A stretch of DNA of 64,000 nt from Hydrogenophaga borbori. Its GTDB lineage: Bacteria > Pseudomonadota > Gammaproteobacteria > Burkholderiales > Burkholderiaceae_C. The position numbers were made by a program, and so were the translations under genes. Below, piece by piece: positions 46,363 through 55,554 of this stretch. Location: positions 19,994 to 83,993 of the forward strand of contig NZ_QVLS01000017.1 in the NCBI RefSeq assembly GCF_003417535.1. Reading direction: 5' to 3'. The notes beneath the pieces were generated by a model. It was not told the origin of the DNA. It ran no database searches and saw only the letters and a list, made by a program, of their open reading frames with translations. Positions within the stretch are counted from its first letter, which is position 1, and each line of letters begins with the position of its first letter.

Positions 46363-47253
46363 TCAGTTCAAAGTCGCCGCGAAGCGTTCCGCGACAGCTA
46401 CGGCCGCCGCGTTGATGATGTCCAGGTTGCCGGCGTAGGCCGGCAGGAAGTCGCCAGCGCCTTCGACCTCAACGCCGATCATGAAGTGATCACCACGGCG
46501 GAAAGGTTCCACGGTGAGACGGTAGCCGGGCACATACTTCTGCACTGCCTTGACCATCTCCAACACGGAGTTCGTCACAGCCTGCTCGTCCACGTCACCG
46601 TCCACCATGGTGTAGACGGTGTTACGCATCATGAGCGGCGGATCGGCAGGATTGACCACGACCAGGGCCTTGCCCCTACCTGCTCCACCCACTTCAGCAA
46701 GCGCCTTCTGCGTGGTCAGGGTGAACTCCTCGATGTTCTGCCGGGTCCCCGGTCCGATGCTTCGGCTCGAAACTGTGGCGACGATCTCAGCGTACTTCAC
46801 GTTCGCAACGCGGTTGACGCCGTGCACGATCGGAATGGTGGCCTGCGCTGCGCACGAGATCAGGTTGACGTTGTGCGCGTCGAAGCGGCTGTCCCCGTTG
46901 ACGCAGGGGACCACACTTGGCCCGACTTTGGCGGGTGTCAAGTCGATCGCGAAGATGCCCGCCTCCTTGTACCGCGGTGCATTGGCGATATGCGCTCGCG
47001 CTGAAGTGGCTTCGAAGACAATCTGCACACCCTCCTCTTCGAAGATCGCCTCGACACCATCCGTAGACGTCCGGCAGCCGAGTTCACGGGCTCGCGCAAG
47101 GCCTTCGGATTCAGGATCGATGCCAGCCAGCAGGCGCAGGTCGAACGCCTTGTTACGGCAGATCTTGTACATCAGGTCGGTGCCGATGTTGCCCGAGCCC
47201 AGGATGGCGACGGGAATGCGTTGGCGAACATTGCGCGTTTGACTTTCACTCAT
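46363..47253 (-). CDS. mhpF: acetaldehyde dehydrogenase (acylating)
   Basis: 296 residues, DmpF/BphJ/MhpF family. NAD motif VAILGSGNIGTDLMYKI; the catalytic Cys is in VPCVNGDSRFDAHNVNLISC, where the last Cys and the VNLISCAAQATIP stretch are conserved; RTQNIEEFTL-like residues are present as PGTRQNIEEFTLTT. It converts acetaldehyde, or propionaldehyde in some members, with CoA and NAD to the acyl-CoA. It forms a complex with the adjacent aldolase. Intact. Confidence 0.93.
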   Translation of the reverse strand: MSESQTRNVRQRIPVAILGSGNIGTDLMYKICRNKAFDLRLLAGIDPESEGLARARELGCRTSTDGVEAIFEEEGVQIVFEATSARAHIANAPRYKEAGIFAIDLTPAKVGPSVVPCVNGDSRFDAHNVNLISCAAQATIPIVHGVNRVANVKYAEIVATVSSRSIGPGTRQNIEEFTLTTQKALAEVGGAGRGKALVVVNPADPPLMMRNTVYTMVDGDVDEQAVTNSVLEMVKAVQKYVPGYRLTVEPFRRGDHFMIGVEVEGAGDFLPAYAGNLDIINAAAVAVAERFAATLN

Positions 47254-47266
47254 TGGTTACTCCAAT

Positions 47267-48553
47267 TCAACGGTTCGGCAGGAAAGACAGCGTGAGTGCC
47301 GGAAAGGACACAATGGCAGCCCAGGCGATCAGCAGCGGCACCAGGAAGATCAAGATGCGTTTGACAAGCTGACCGTAAGGAATGCCCATAGTGGCTGACG
47401 TGACGAAGAGATTGAGACCGTACGGTGGCGTGATGAAACCAATGGAAGTGCCGACGACAAACGCAACGCCCCATTGAATCGGGTCCATGCCCAAGCTCAG
47501 AGCGACAGGACCGAGAATCGGCGCCAGGATCAGGACAACTGCGACGGACTCCGTAATGCACCCAACCACCAACACGATTGCCATCATGGCGACCATGGTC
47601 ATGGCCGGCCCATGGCTCGCGGCCAGCCCTGAGAGGAGTTCCTGCACGGCACTCTGGATCTCGAGTACCGAGAGGATCTGCTGGAACTGCAGCGAGAAGG
47701 CCACCATAGGCGCGATGATTCCTGTGACGGCGGCACTGGCCTGCAGAATTCTCGGAATGTTGCGCCAGCCGATCTTGCGCGTCACGAACAGGCCCACCAG
47801 CAGGCAGTAGATGGTGGCTACCCCCGCCGCCTCGGTGGAGCTGAACCAGCCTAGATACAGTCCGAAGAAGAGCAGCGCGACGGCCACCAAGCCTAGCGAA
47901 GCGCCTGCCGCTTCGCGGCCGATGTTGCGCAACAAGGTCAGGGGCACGAAGCGGTCTGCGAGTTCATTTCGGCGTGTGAGCCATACGCAGAAAACCATCA
48001 TGAGTACCATCATGAGAACACCGGGGAGCAAGCCCCCAAGGTTGAGATCAACCGGCGATACGCCCATGGTGATGCCATAGATGATGAAGATGGTGCTTGG
48101 CGGGATGACCACGCCCAGGGTCCCGCCGGCTGCCACGATCGCCCCCGCCAGACCAGGCGCGACACCAGCCTTCTTCATCTCCGGCCCAACCAGTTGACCC
48201 ATGGTTGCGGCTGTGGCCGCATTGGATCCGCTCACCGCGGCAAACATGCCGCTGGCAAGTACGGCAGTGGCAGCGGTGCGCCCTGGCAGGAACGCAACCA
48301 AGCTTTTGGACAATCCGACAAGGCGCTGCGAAAGACCGCCCGCGGTTAGGAAATCACCAGTGCAGATGAATAGCGGGACCGCTAGGAACGCGAAGCTTTT
48401 CAGTGAGTCGAGTGCCGAGAGCCCCATGTTGGTTAGCGGGAAGTCGATCACCCAGTAGGATGTTGCAGCAACCCAAAGCGCAATTAGCAACACTATTGGC
48501 GTTCCCAGTGCGAACATCAGGACCGCGGCGAGCGAGATTAGGGTGAGAGTCAT
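47267..48553 (-). CDS. TRAP transporter large permease (DctM type), oxygenase operon
   Basis: 428 residues, about 12 helices. DctM signatures are MFAAVSGSNAATAATMGQLV, GTLGVVIPPSTIFIIYGITM, STEAAGVATIYCLLVGLF and GFITPPYGLNLFV. It is the second TRAP set of the window and is clearly diverged from the DctM at 39297. Placed between catabolic genes, it should import the organic acid attacked by the Rieske oxygenase. Confidence 0.87.
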   Translation of the reverse strand: MTLTLISLAAVLMFALGTPIVLLIALWVAATSYWVIDFPLTNMGLSALDSLKSFAFLAVPLFICTGDFLTAGGLSQRLVGLSKSLVAFLPGRTAATAVLASGMFAAVSGSNAATAATMGQLVGPEMKKAGVAPGLAGAIVAAGGTLGVVIPPSTIFIIYGITMGVSPVDLNLGGLLPGVLMMVLMMVFCVWLTRRNELADRFVPLTLLRNIGREAAGASLGLVAVALLFFGLYLGWFSSTEAAGVATIYCLLVGLFVTRKIGWRNIPRILQASAAVTGIIAPMVAFSLQFQQILSVLEIQSAVQELLSGLAASHGPAMTMVAMMAIVLVVGCITESVAVVLILAPILGPVALSLGMDPIQWGVAFVVGTSIGFITPPYGLNLFVTSATMGIPYGQLVKRILIFLVPLLIAWAAIVSFPALTLSFLPNR

Positions 48554-48572
48554 GGTTTTGTCCTGCCAAGTC

Positions 48573-49184
48573 CTACAGGTTCAAAAAGCCACCACGCTCA
48601 GCCTTGAGTCGGTCCCATGCGAATAGGACCATGGCTGCTCGCTGGAGGATGCGAACCATCGAGAAAGCCCAGCCAACCGGTACAGCGAGGCTTGCCACCG
48701 CGAGCGGAATCGGCGTGCCAAATACCGTCTGCCCCATATTGATCTGATTCTCAACCACACCCCATGAGGTCACGATAATGATCACCCCGATTGCGACCCA
48801 GAGCGCGCAGTCGATGAGCTCGAGCGCCCGCTGCCCGTTCTTCGGCAAGCGTTGCCGAAGCTCTGAGAATGACAGGTGTGTCCCATATCGCCCATGCTTG
48901 GCCATGGAAAACCAGGAGAGCCAAACGAATGCATAGAGCGCGATCTCCGGGCCCCATACCTCTTGTGCGCCAATGAGCGCACGCCGCAATGTCTCGACGC
49001 CGACAATGACGATCAGTGTCGCGTAGCTCACTAGGATGACTCCACTCTCCGCTTGCCCGAGCACGCGATCGATTCGTGAAATCACGCCTGCCAAGCCCCT
49101 TCCCTCTTGCTGACCTTCGGCCGGAGGAGCCACTGTCGTCGCGGCGGCTTCTGCAATGGGCGCCATGGGAGTCAAACCCACCAC
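48573..49184 (-). CDS. TRAP transporter small permease (DctQ type), oxygenase operon
   Basis: 203 residues from a GTG at 49184 that overlaps the binding-protein gene by 13 bp; the ATG at 49166, just past that stop, is the alternative start. Four helices include VILVSYATLIVIVGVETLRRA, EIALYAFVWLSWFSMA, LIDCALWVAIGVIIIVTSWG and IPLAVASLAVPVGWAFSMV. The order P-Q-M matches TRAP operons. Confidence 0.82.
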   Translation of the reverse strand: MVGLTPMAPIAEAAATTVAPPAEGQQEGRGLAGVISRIDRVLGQAESGVILVSYATLIVIVGVETLRRALIGAQEVWGPEIALYAFVWLSWFSMAKHGRYGTHLSFSELRQRLPKNGQRALELIDCALWVAIGVIIIVTSWGVVENQINMGQTVFGTPIPLAVASLAVPVGWAFSMVRILQRAAMVLFAWDRLKAERGGFLNL

Positions 49185-50371
49185 TTGTTCGGCTGAAGGG
49201 GCTTGCCAGCAAGTTTTGCTGCTGATTCCTTCATCGCGCCGTAGACATCAAGACCAGCAATTTGATCCAACTTTTTGCGCGTGGCGTCGTAGATCTGCGG
49301 GTTCTTGTCGACGCTTCCGATGGCACGAAACTCCTCGCGCTGTGCCTCCGTTAGCCGGGAATGCTTGATGTTGCTCTTGGCATAGACAGTATCCGCTGAT
49401 GGATTCGCGCCATTACCCACCAGCTTGTTCTGCGCTTCCGTGACACCGTCGTAAGCGGTTCGCATGGTCTCGTGCGCCGCCTCCATGAACACGGTCTTGA
49501 TCTTGTCTGGAAACTTGTCGAACGTGCTGGCGGAGATAAACACCATCTCGAAACCTGGAGAAAACTCCACCCCGACGTCCTGCGCCAGGACGCTCTGCAT
49601 GCCGAAACCCACCGCCGCGCCAGGCCATGTCTCCGCCGCATCCACAACCCCGGACTTCAAGCCCTCGAGGAGCTCTGTCCACGCCAAGGGGATAGGATTC
49701 ATCTTCATGCTCTGCGCGAAGCCCGAGATCATCTCGCTGTTGGTGATGCGGATCTTGGCGCCCTGCAACGCGGCGGGGCTGACGATGTTTGGCTTGCCCG
49801 AGTACTTCAATCCCATCATCACGTTACGCATCTCTCCGCTTCCATACAGCGGGACGACGTTGTAGGCCTTGCGGAGAACGTCGCGGTAGAGTCGATTCGA
49901 CTCCTTGCTGAACAGGAAGTTGAGGTACTCCGTACGGTCGCGCCACAGGAAGGGCCAGTCGAGTGCGATTGAGTACGGCATCACTGAACCGAGGTTCTGC
50001 GGCGATGAAGACCCGATGTGCAGGACGTTGTTGATCACGCGTTCGCCGCAGGTGGTCTCGGCGCATCCCTGCGACTTGTCAATGACTTGGATAGCCACCT
50101 CGCCGTTCGACTTCTCCTCCACGAGCTTGACGAAGTCATAAACACCAGTGCGTAGATAGGCCTCGTTGGTCGGCGAAATTACGCTTGCACCAAAGCGCAA
50201 TCGATACTTGGCCTTTTCTTGCGCATTGGCCTCCTTCATTACGAAGTTCGAAAGGCCCGGCACAATTCCGCCGGTCACACCCGCGGCAGTTGCAAACAGG
50301 GCGGCCTTCAGTCCGAAGCGTCGAGCGATGTTGACCTGATCAGCTCTGGAAAGGGGTTGGGTCTGGCGCAT
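49172..50371 (-). CDS. TRAP transporter substrate-binding protein (DctP type), oxygenase operon
   Basis: 399 residues. The leader has a twin-arginine-like NIARRFGLKAALFATAAGV, ending near EANAQEKAKY, so export may be by Tat. The mature part is DctP type (VYDFVKLVEEKSNGEVAIQV and EGLKSGVVDAAETWPGAA). A Cys pair, QGCAETTCGERV (about residues 101-108), is uncommon in this family and may form a disulfide. As first gene of the transporter it follows the oxygenase beta gene by 84 bp. Confidence 0.83.
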   Translation of the reverse strand: MRQTQPLSRADQVNIARRFGLKAALFATAAGVTGGIVPGLSNFVMKEANAQEKAKYRLRFGASVISPTNEAYLRTGVYDFVKLVEEKSNGEVAIQVIDKSQGCAETTCGERVINNVLHIGSSSPQNLGSVMPYSIALDWPFLWRDRTEYLNFLFSKESNRLYRDVLRKAYNVVPLYGSGEMRNVMMGLKYSGKPNIVSPAALQGAKIRITNSEMISGFAQSMKMNPIPLAWTELLEGLKSGVVDAAETWPGAAVGFGMQSVLAQDVGVEFSPGFEMVFISASTFDKFPDKIKTVFMEAAHETMRTAYDGVTEAQNKLVGNGANPSADTVYAKSNIKHSRLTEAQREEFRAIGSVDKNPQIYDATRKKLDQIAGLDVYGAMKESAAKLAGKPLQPNKWWV

Positions 50372-50455
50372 GCTTGTCTCCTAAGAACGTTGGTGTGATG
50401 ATTCGCACGCGCACACGAACGCGCGCGGGGAGGAAGAGGCGGAACGGGGGCTTCC

Positions 50456-50908
50456 CTAGACAGGCACGTGCACGCCCGGTCCGAGGTTTCGGGTTTCTAA
50501 GCGGACGACACGCTCGAGAATGCGGGGTGTATCTCCTGCAGTGTCGATAAGGTCCTCGTATTGCCCTGCAGCGAAGAGCTTGGAGTTGCCTTCCATATCG
50601 GTATGCACGAGCAGAACGCTAGAGTGCGCACGGGCATGGCGGTCATCATCCCTATCGACGGAGTAGACGCTTACATGACGCTTGAATCGCCCTGTCATAC
50701 GAACATGCTTTGGCAGCATGGCGAAGAGGTCCTGCATCCCCTTTCGATCGTGCTCGAGCCAGACCATCTCCTGACCGAGCTCCGGGCTATAACTACGAAT
50801 CGAGTATCTAAAATCGTCGCCGCACTGGCGCATGAACCCCTTGAAGTCCTCGGCGTCCAGCTTGATTGCGGCACCATAGATCATTCGTGCAATTGCTTCA
50901 CTGTTCAT
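50456..50908 (-). CDS. ring-hydroxylating oxygenase beta (small) subunit
   Basis: 150 residues of the SnoaL-like/NTF2 fold used as small subunit of Rieske oxygenases: IARMIYGAAIKLDAEDFKGF at the start, then MTGRFKRHVSVYSVDRDDD, and LFAAGQYEDLID, ILERVVRLETRNLG near the end. It supports the alpha subunit encoded 14 bp upstream and has no metal site of its own. Slightly shorter than the beta subunits of toluene/biphenyl dioxygenases (about 190). Confidence 0.8.
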   Translation of the reverse strand: MNSEAIARMIYGAAIKLDAEDFKGFMRQCGDDFRYSIRSYSPELGQEMVWLEHDRKGMQDLFAMLPKHVRMTGRFKRHVSVYSVDRDDDRHARAHSSVLLVHTDMEGNSKLFAAGQYEDLIDTAGDTPRILERVVRLETRNLGPGVHVPV

Positions 50909-50922
50909 TTGGTCTTCATCTC

Positions 50923-52143
50923 TCAGGCGCGGCGCGCCACAGGCACTGCTTGTCCTTCGCGTGCGCCCAACGGGTTTGATGCTTCGCGCTCCATATAGCG
51001 ACCCCAGGTTCGGTAGTACGCGCGCATGATTTCATCGTCCTGCGACTTCAATTCTTCGTGTCGGGCGATGATTCCGAAACGCGCACCACCGTGCCGGTTC
51101 GCTCGCTCTACCGCTTCTACGAAGATCACGTCTTCGGCCAGGTTGCGTCCGAAGGGGCCCCAGAACTGGTTGTGGTGGTGCTGGCGGTGCGCCCTGTCTT
51201 GTGCCGACTCGCCCTTTACACCCAGTCCACGCTGTTCGAGAAGAGTGATGCCGGGGGCAATTGGGATACTGGTGTCGATTCGGATCGTTGTCGCTCGGAC
51301 GATCACGGTGGTGTTCGGGAACAGGTCTACCACGCGGAACTCTCCAGGTGACAGACCCGGGAGCGTCAGGTTCTCGCGCTGATCCCAGCCTTTGTAGTTG
51401 CTGTACTGCACCTTTAGCGGCTCCAGAGAGCCATGGCCGCTGGGATGGATCTTCCACTTGCGATCGTGGTAACCCGGAACCGCCACACTGGTCGTGCGGT
51501 TTACTACGTGGCCCCACTCGTGGTAAAGCTCCATATTGGTCTCGTGCCACTGCTTCCAGTTGGCATGCATAAGCACGCGGTGAAAATGGAAGACCTCCAT
51601 TGGTTGGGTACCCATCGGCTCCAATAGGTCGTCCATGGCATTGCCAACGTGGGTGTCGAAATCCTCGGCCTGGTCATCCATGTTGATGAACACCATCCCG
51701 AGCTTGATTTCCGTACGAACTTTTCGCAGCCCGCAATCGTCCTTGGTCAAGCCGCACTGCTTGTAGCCTTCTTCGCGAGTGATCTCGATACAGCGCCCAC
51801 CCGTGTCGTACGACCAGAGATGGAAGAAGCAGGTGAAGTGCTTCGTATTGCCTCGCGGCTCATTCACCAGCTTCGCGCCACGATGCGAACATGCGTTGAC
51901 GAAGGTGCGCACCGTGCCGTCCGGTCCGCGCACCACGACTAGCGGGATACCAACATGCTCCACAGATCTGAAGTCTCCCGGGTTGGGTAACTCGCTCTCG
52001 TGGCAGATGAACTTCCAAGTGCGCGCGAAGATCTTTTCGCGCTCTTCGTCAAATATCTCCTGGCTCGTATATACCTGCGAGTCGATGTAGTGGTCCGCAG
52101 GCAGCTGGGGGGGACTGGTCCACTGAACGGCGTTGCGTGTCAT
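50923..52143 (-). CDS. Rieske ring-hydroxylating oxygenase alpha subunit
   Basis: 406 residues. The Rieske site is CSHRGAKLV (Cys85, His87) and CFFHLWSYDTGG (Cys105, His108). The mononuclear iron region NWKQWHETNMELYHEWGH has the two His ligands at about 208 and 212, with three rather than four residues between them. In the full set (alpha, beta, ferredoxin, reductase) it is the terminal oxygenase. The family attacks aromatic acids and some aliphatic or sulfonated acids; the substrate is unknown. It is the first structural gene behind the IclR regulator. Confidence 0.88.
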   Translation of the reverse strand: MTRNAVQWTSPPQLPADHYIDSQVYTSQEIFDEEREKIFARTWKFICHESELPNPGDFRSVEHVGIPLVVVRGPDGTVRTFVNACSHRGAKLVNEPRGNTKHFTCFFHLWSYDTGGRCIEITREEGYKQCGLTKDDCGLRKVRTEIKLGMVFINMDDQAEDFDTHVGNAMDDLLEPMGTQPMEVFHFHRVLMHANWKQWHETNMELYHEWGHVVNRTTSVAVPGYHDRKWKIHPSGHGSLEPLKVQYSNYKGWDQRENLTLPGLSPGEFRVVDLFPNTTVIVRATTIRIDTSIPIAPGITLLEQRGLGVKGESAQDRAHRQHHHNQFWGPFGRNLAEDVIFVEAVERANRHGGARFGIIARHEELKSQDDEIMRAYYRTWGRYMEREASNPLGAREGQAVPVARRA

Positions 52144-52167
52144 ATCGTGCTTTCTAACGAGAAGGGG

Positions 52168-53076
52168 TTAAGCCAGAGTGGCGGAGCCTCGTCGGATACC
52201 TCGCGCCGTCCACTGGCGAAATACCTGCATCGTCGGCGCTCCGTTCATAAGCAGCGTGGTCGCGGCACGAAGTTGCTCTGAAACCTTCGGCTCGGCTTCA
52301 GGGCCCAGAGAGCTGCTTGCTGCGGAGATGACAAGGCAGCCAATCGGTTGCGCATCGCGCTGAAAGGCCAGCGGGACGCCTAGCGCGACTAAGCTCTCGT
52401 AAGCATCCTCACGCGCAACCGCATACCCCCTCTGGCGCACCAGCTTCAGGTCGCCCTCGAGCTCTTCTGGTGACGTGATGGTCTTAGCTGTATGCGCCGG
52501 GTAGGGCCCTGGGCCCAACAACTCCGCTCTTTCGGCTTCTTGCATCCATGCCAACAACAGCTTTCCCGAAGCCGAACCGTGCAGCGGGCTCTTCAGCCAC
52601 GTGTCGTAGTACGGCGACAGCGGATGACTACCGCGCACGAAGTCGACTACCAGACGTTCCTGGCCGAGGAAAAGCACGAACGCACAGGTCTCTCCGATCT
52701 GCGACTGGAGGAACTCCAAGACAGGCAAGGCTTCGCGACGAAGCTGCGTTAATGGGTGGAAGAGCGAAAGGGGCGACAGAGTGCGAGGGCCCGGCAGGTA
52801 GCGTTTGAGAGCGTCGTCTCGTACGGCATGGCCGCTCTCGATCAGCGTTTGGAGCAGTCGATGCGCAGTACTGGCGTCAAGGCCCGTCTCTGCAGCGATG
52901 TCGGAAAGCGAGAGCCAACCGGGCGCTTGAGTGAGGACGTCCAGGATCTGGAGCCCCCGAGACAGTGACCCAACTGCAGCGCCCTCTTCTCGATCCGATC
53001 GCCCGCCCTGTCTCTTTCGCTCTGATCCACCTGATTTCTCGATGTCTTGCACAAAAAGCCTCGCTTCACTATTCAT
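52168..53076 (-). CDS. IclR-family regulator of the oxygenase operon
   Basis: 302 residues from the ATG at 53076; another in-frame Met at 53112 would add twelve. Winged helix: SLSRGLQILDVLTQAPGWLS, LSDIAAETGLDASTAHRLLQ. The effector domain has LKSPLHGSASGKLLLAWM and GYAVAREDAYESLVALGVPL, the usual IclR ligand pocket segments. A charged N-terminal stretch of about 40 residues before the HTH is longer than usual. It is the first gene of the operon and likely controls it. Confidence 0.87.
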   Translation of the reverse strand: MNSEARLFVQDIEKSGGSERKRQGGRSDREEGAAVGSLSRGLQILDVLTQAPGWLSLSDIAAETGLDASTAHRLLQTLIESGHAVRDDALKRYLPGPRTLSPLSLFHPLTQLRREALPVLEFLQSQIGETCAFVLFLGQERLVVDFVRGSHPLSPYYDTWLKSPLHGSASGKLLLAWMQEAERAELLGPGPYPAHTAKTITSPEELEGDLKLVRQRGYAVAREDAYESLVALGVPLAFQRDAQPIGCLVISAASSSLGPEAEPKVSEQLRAATTLLMNGAPTMQVFRQWTARGIRRGSATLA

Positions 53077-53097
53077 TGCGTCCAATGTACGTTCGCG

Positions 53098-53127
53098 TTT
53101 CGATATGTGCAAGCTTATTTTCGATAT
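53098..53127. promoter_or_regulatory. direct repeat TTTCGATAT upstream of the IclR gene
   Basis: TTTCGATAT occurs at 53098-53106 and again at 53119-53127, 21 bp apart (two helical turns), in an AT-rich stretch just above the IclR start. Repeats on one face of the helix suit an IclR operator. If so, the start at 53076 is preferred over 53112. Confidence 0.35.
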
Positions 53128-53899
53128 ATCACCTAAGGATTTTACTTAGTAGAAAAGATTTATTATTTTGGTTGCTGTGAAGGCCGGTACGGTATGTCGC
53201 TCGCTCGGCTTGAAGCGCTGTCTGGGGCGATGCAGCACGAGCAAACAGGAGTGCAGGGCTTCTCAGACACGAGCGAACAAGCTGATCGAGCCCATCGTTT
53301 CTCAAGAGCTTTGGGAAAGGGGGCAGCGCAGCCTGTGCTCGCGGGGACGGCTGCATCGGGACAAGGAACAACTTCTGCTGGTTCTGCGTAAGAAGCTGGC
53401 CATCTAGCGCGCGCGCAGCGCGAGTGCACGCGGGTCAAGTAAAGAAAGAGCGGGGACCGGCTGCAACGCGACATCAGCAAGCTGCTGACCAGGGCCGGTG
53501 TCCCCTACCAAATTTACCCGCGCAGTCGGATCCTGGTCCTTGGCGACTCGCTGCGCCTTCGACTCCAGTTGATATGGCACAGAACGATTCGGGGTGAGCA
53601 CCGATGGCATTTGCTGAAGAACCGGCGTCCACCCGCAGACGCCATGCTTTCGGTGCAGACGGACGAAGGGCTGGTAGCCAACGCCTTCGTCTTGCTGCGT
53701 CCGTCCGCGTTCCGGAGTACGACGCCTTGGTTCACTAGAGAGCTTCCAGACTAGTTGCACCCAATCAGGACTCCCGGTGATCTCGTGTGCGCACTAACAG
53801 AACTGGTATCTGAAGCATCGCGCTGATCGCTGTGGATTCAACTTGGTAGGGCTCGCCCCCAGTTATGTATTCTCGCGTTCCAGAGCGGATGTCGTCAGA
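53113..53899. other. gene-poor junction between catabolic operon and integrative element
   Basis: About 790 bp. It holds the IclR upstream region, then sequence without recognisable genes. The only sizeable protein-like frame is the start-less one at 53443-53754. No tRNA or insertion-sequence ends are seen. It probably contains the left end of the element carrying the AAA ATPase, but no duplicated attachment sequence could be identified by eye. Confidence 0.5.
53443..53754 (+). pseudogene. protein remnant without start codon
   Basis: 103 codons between stops (RLQRDISKLLTRAGVPYQIY ... WHLLKNRRPPADAMLSVQ, TDEGLVANAFVLLRPSAFR) with plausible amino-acid composition and ordered blocks, but no start other than a TTG at 53569. 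No family is recognised. It reads like the C-terminal end of a larger gene cut off by the junction to its left. Confidence 0.35.
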
Positions 53900-55537
53900 T
53901 CAATGAATAGACGCCTTGCCACTGTTGTTGCCGCCACGGCCTGTCTCATCAGATTCAGCTAGCACCGCCGCAGGCAGGTGCTCTAGTCGCACCGCGGTGT
54001 ATCCCTTGGCGGCCGCCCTGCCCGCCGCCATCACTGTGACCTGAAAAATCTCCCGCGCACTGAGGTGCGCCAGCGCTACCACGATTCGCCGATCCGGCTC
54101 TCCTATCCCGAACCCCGCCGCCGTCAGCGCGTTCTTCACCACGCTTCGTGCGAGCTGAATCGCCTGCTCCGCATCTGGCGGCATGATGAAGAACTCCCTG
54201 AAACGCGATCGCAATGTGGCCGGCACCCACCAGGGATAGTTGGCCGTGGCGATCCAGGCGATCTGGCTCGCATCGAGCTCCAGATCCAGACTGATGTCCC
54301 GCACCTGGGCTGCCGAGACCGGCTCCAGCAGCGAGTGCAGCACCCCGGTCGGCGATGAGAACCCGCCCGAGGTCTTGCCCATGGTCTGCGCCTTGTCCAA
54401 CTCGTCCAGGATCACGAGTGGGTTGGCGTACTCACCCAGGCCCAGCAGATCGAAGACCAGCCCATAGCGCGAGTTGCCCCAGACAGCGTCCGAGCCAAGC
54501 AGCGCCCCGGAGGTTTCAGCCTGATCCATCGGGTGGCGGCGCACCGGCACCCCGAGCACCTTGGCCAGGGATTCGCAGAAGTGGGTCTTGCCGACACCGG
54601 GCGGGCCATAGAGCAGCAAGGGCGGCAAGCGCACCGGTGGCTTCACCTGGTCTGCCGTCTCGGGATGTGCGCCGCCCCTGGTGCTCGCGCCCTTCCCTGC
54701 CCTGACCTTCTTCCCCTTCGCCGGCACTTTGTCGGTCTCGGCGTTCCCGGCCCCGAAGCGCATCTTCTGCAGCGCCACGTGGTTCGCCACGAACTGGATG
54801 ACTTCACCGAAGTGCGGGTGATCCTCCTGCAGCGCCAGGATCGCCTCCACCGATTCCGGCGTTCCAATCCTCCGCCAGGGGCCTTTGGCCTTGAGCAGGT
54901 AGCCCAGCGGCTCGTTCCGCTTCCTCGCGTCCGAGTCCACGCTCTGCGCCGAGGCCGCCACGCGCTGCACGTCCTCTTCCCGGTACACCTGAAGGCGCTG
55001 GGTCGGGGGCAATTTCTCGATCTGGGCCCGAAGCTCACTTTGATCCGGGTTCACACCCATGCGCCGCAGTTCGGCCTCCAGCTTCTCCCGGGCTTGCTGC
55101 TCCTCTCGCTCAGCCGCCTTGGCAGCAAGCGCCTGTCGCTCTCGCTCTCGCTCTTGTTCTCGCGCTCTCTCTCGTTGCGCCGGATCATCCTGCTGACCCA
55201 CATGCTTGCCGTGTTCGTCGGTCTCGGGCGAGTCAGCGGCCTCCTTCCCCAGGCGCTGCTTGAGCTTCTTGAACTGCTCGGCCACGCCAGGAGGCAGCAG
55301 GAGCTCGTGCTCGTAGTTGTCGGCGAAGTGGGGTAGGCCCACGAAGTTGCCATCCTGCAGCAGCCGCGAGCGGCCTTGCGCAGGAGGTGCGGTGAAGCTG
55401 GGCGGTCGGCGCCTGGCCTGCGGGGCCAGCACCCAACCCGGCTTGGGGCGCAAGTACGGGCTCACCGCGTCAACCATGGACACGCCTGGTCCGATCGGGT
55501 CGGGGGTCTCGGGATCGGTCTTCTTGGGATCGGTCAT
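53900..55537 (-). CDS. AAA ATPase of the integrative element
   Basis: 545 residues from the ATG at 55537, preceded by GGGGAGAG. Residues about 1-110 are Pro-rich, 115-160 form a highly charged coiled coil (REREREQ-type repeats), and the ATPase follows: Walker A LLLYGPPGVGKTHFCESLA (about 308-326), Walker B LVILDELDKAQTMGK (about 374-388), IAWIATANYPWWVP (sensor 1) and a LRSRFREFF arginine finger. The core resembles Lon/MoxR-like AAA modules, but no protease domain is present. It is followed by no effector; the LAGLIDADG gene lies directly upstream, and a decayed relative lies at 14327-14577. Function unknown. Confidence 0.8.
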   Translation of the reverse strand: MTDPKKTDPETPDPIGPGVSMVDAVSPYLRPKPGWVLAPQARRRPPSFTAPPAQGRSRLLQDGNFVGLPHFADNYEHELLLPPGVAEQFKKLKQRLGKEAADSPETDEHGKHVGQQDDPAQRERAREQERERERQALAAKAAEREEQQAREKLEAELRRMGVNPDQSELRAQIEKLPPTQRLQVYREEDVQRVAASAQSVDSDARKRNEPLGYLLKAKGPWRRIGTPESVEAILALQEDHPHFGEVIQFVANHVALQKMRFGAGNAETDKVPAKGKKVRAGKGASTRGGAHPETADQVKPPVRLPPLLLYGPPGVGKTHFCESLAKVLGVPVRRHPMDQAETSGALLGSDAVWGNSRYGLVFDLLGLGEYANPLVILDELDKAQTMGKTSGGFSSPTGVLHSLLEPVSAAQVRDISLDLELDASQIAWIATANYPWWVPATLRSRFREFFIMPPDAEQAIQLARSVVKNALTAAGFGIGEPDRRIVVALAHLSAREIFQVTVMAAGRAAAKGYTAVRLEHLPAAVLAESDETGRGGNNSGKASIH

Positions 55538-55554
55538 GTCTGCTCTCCCCGGCC

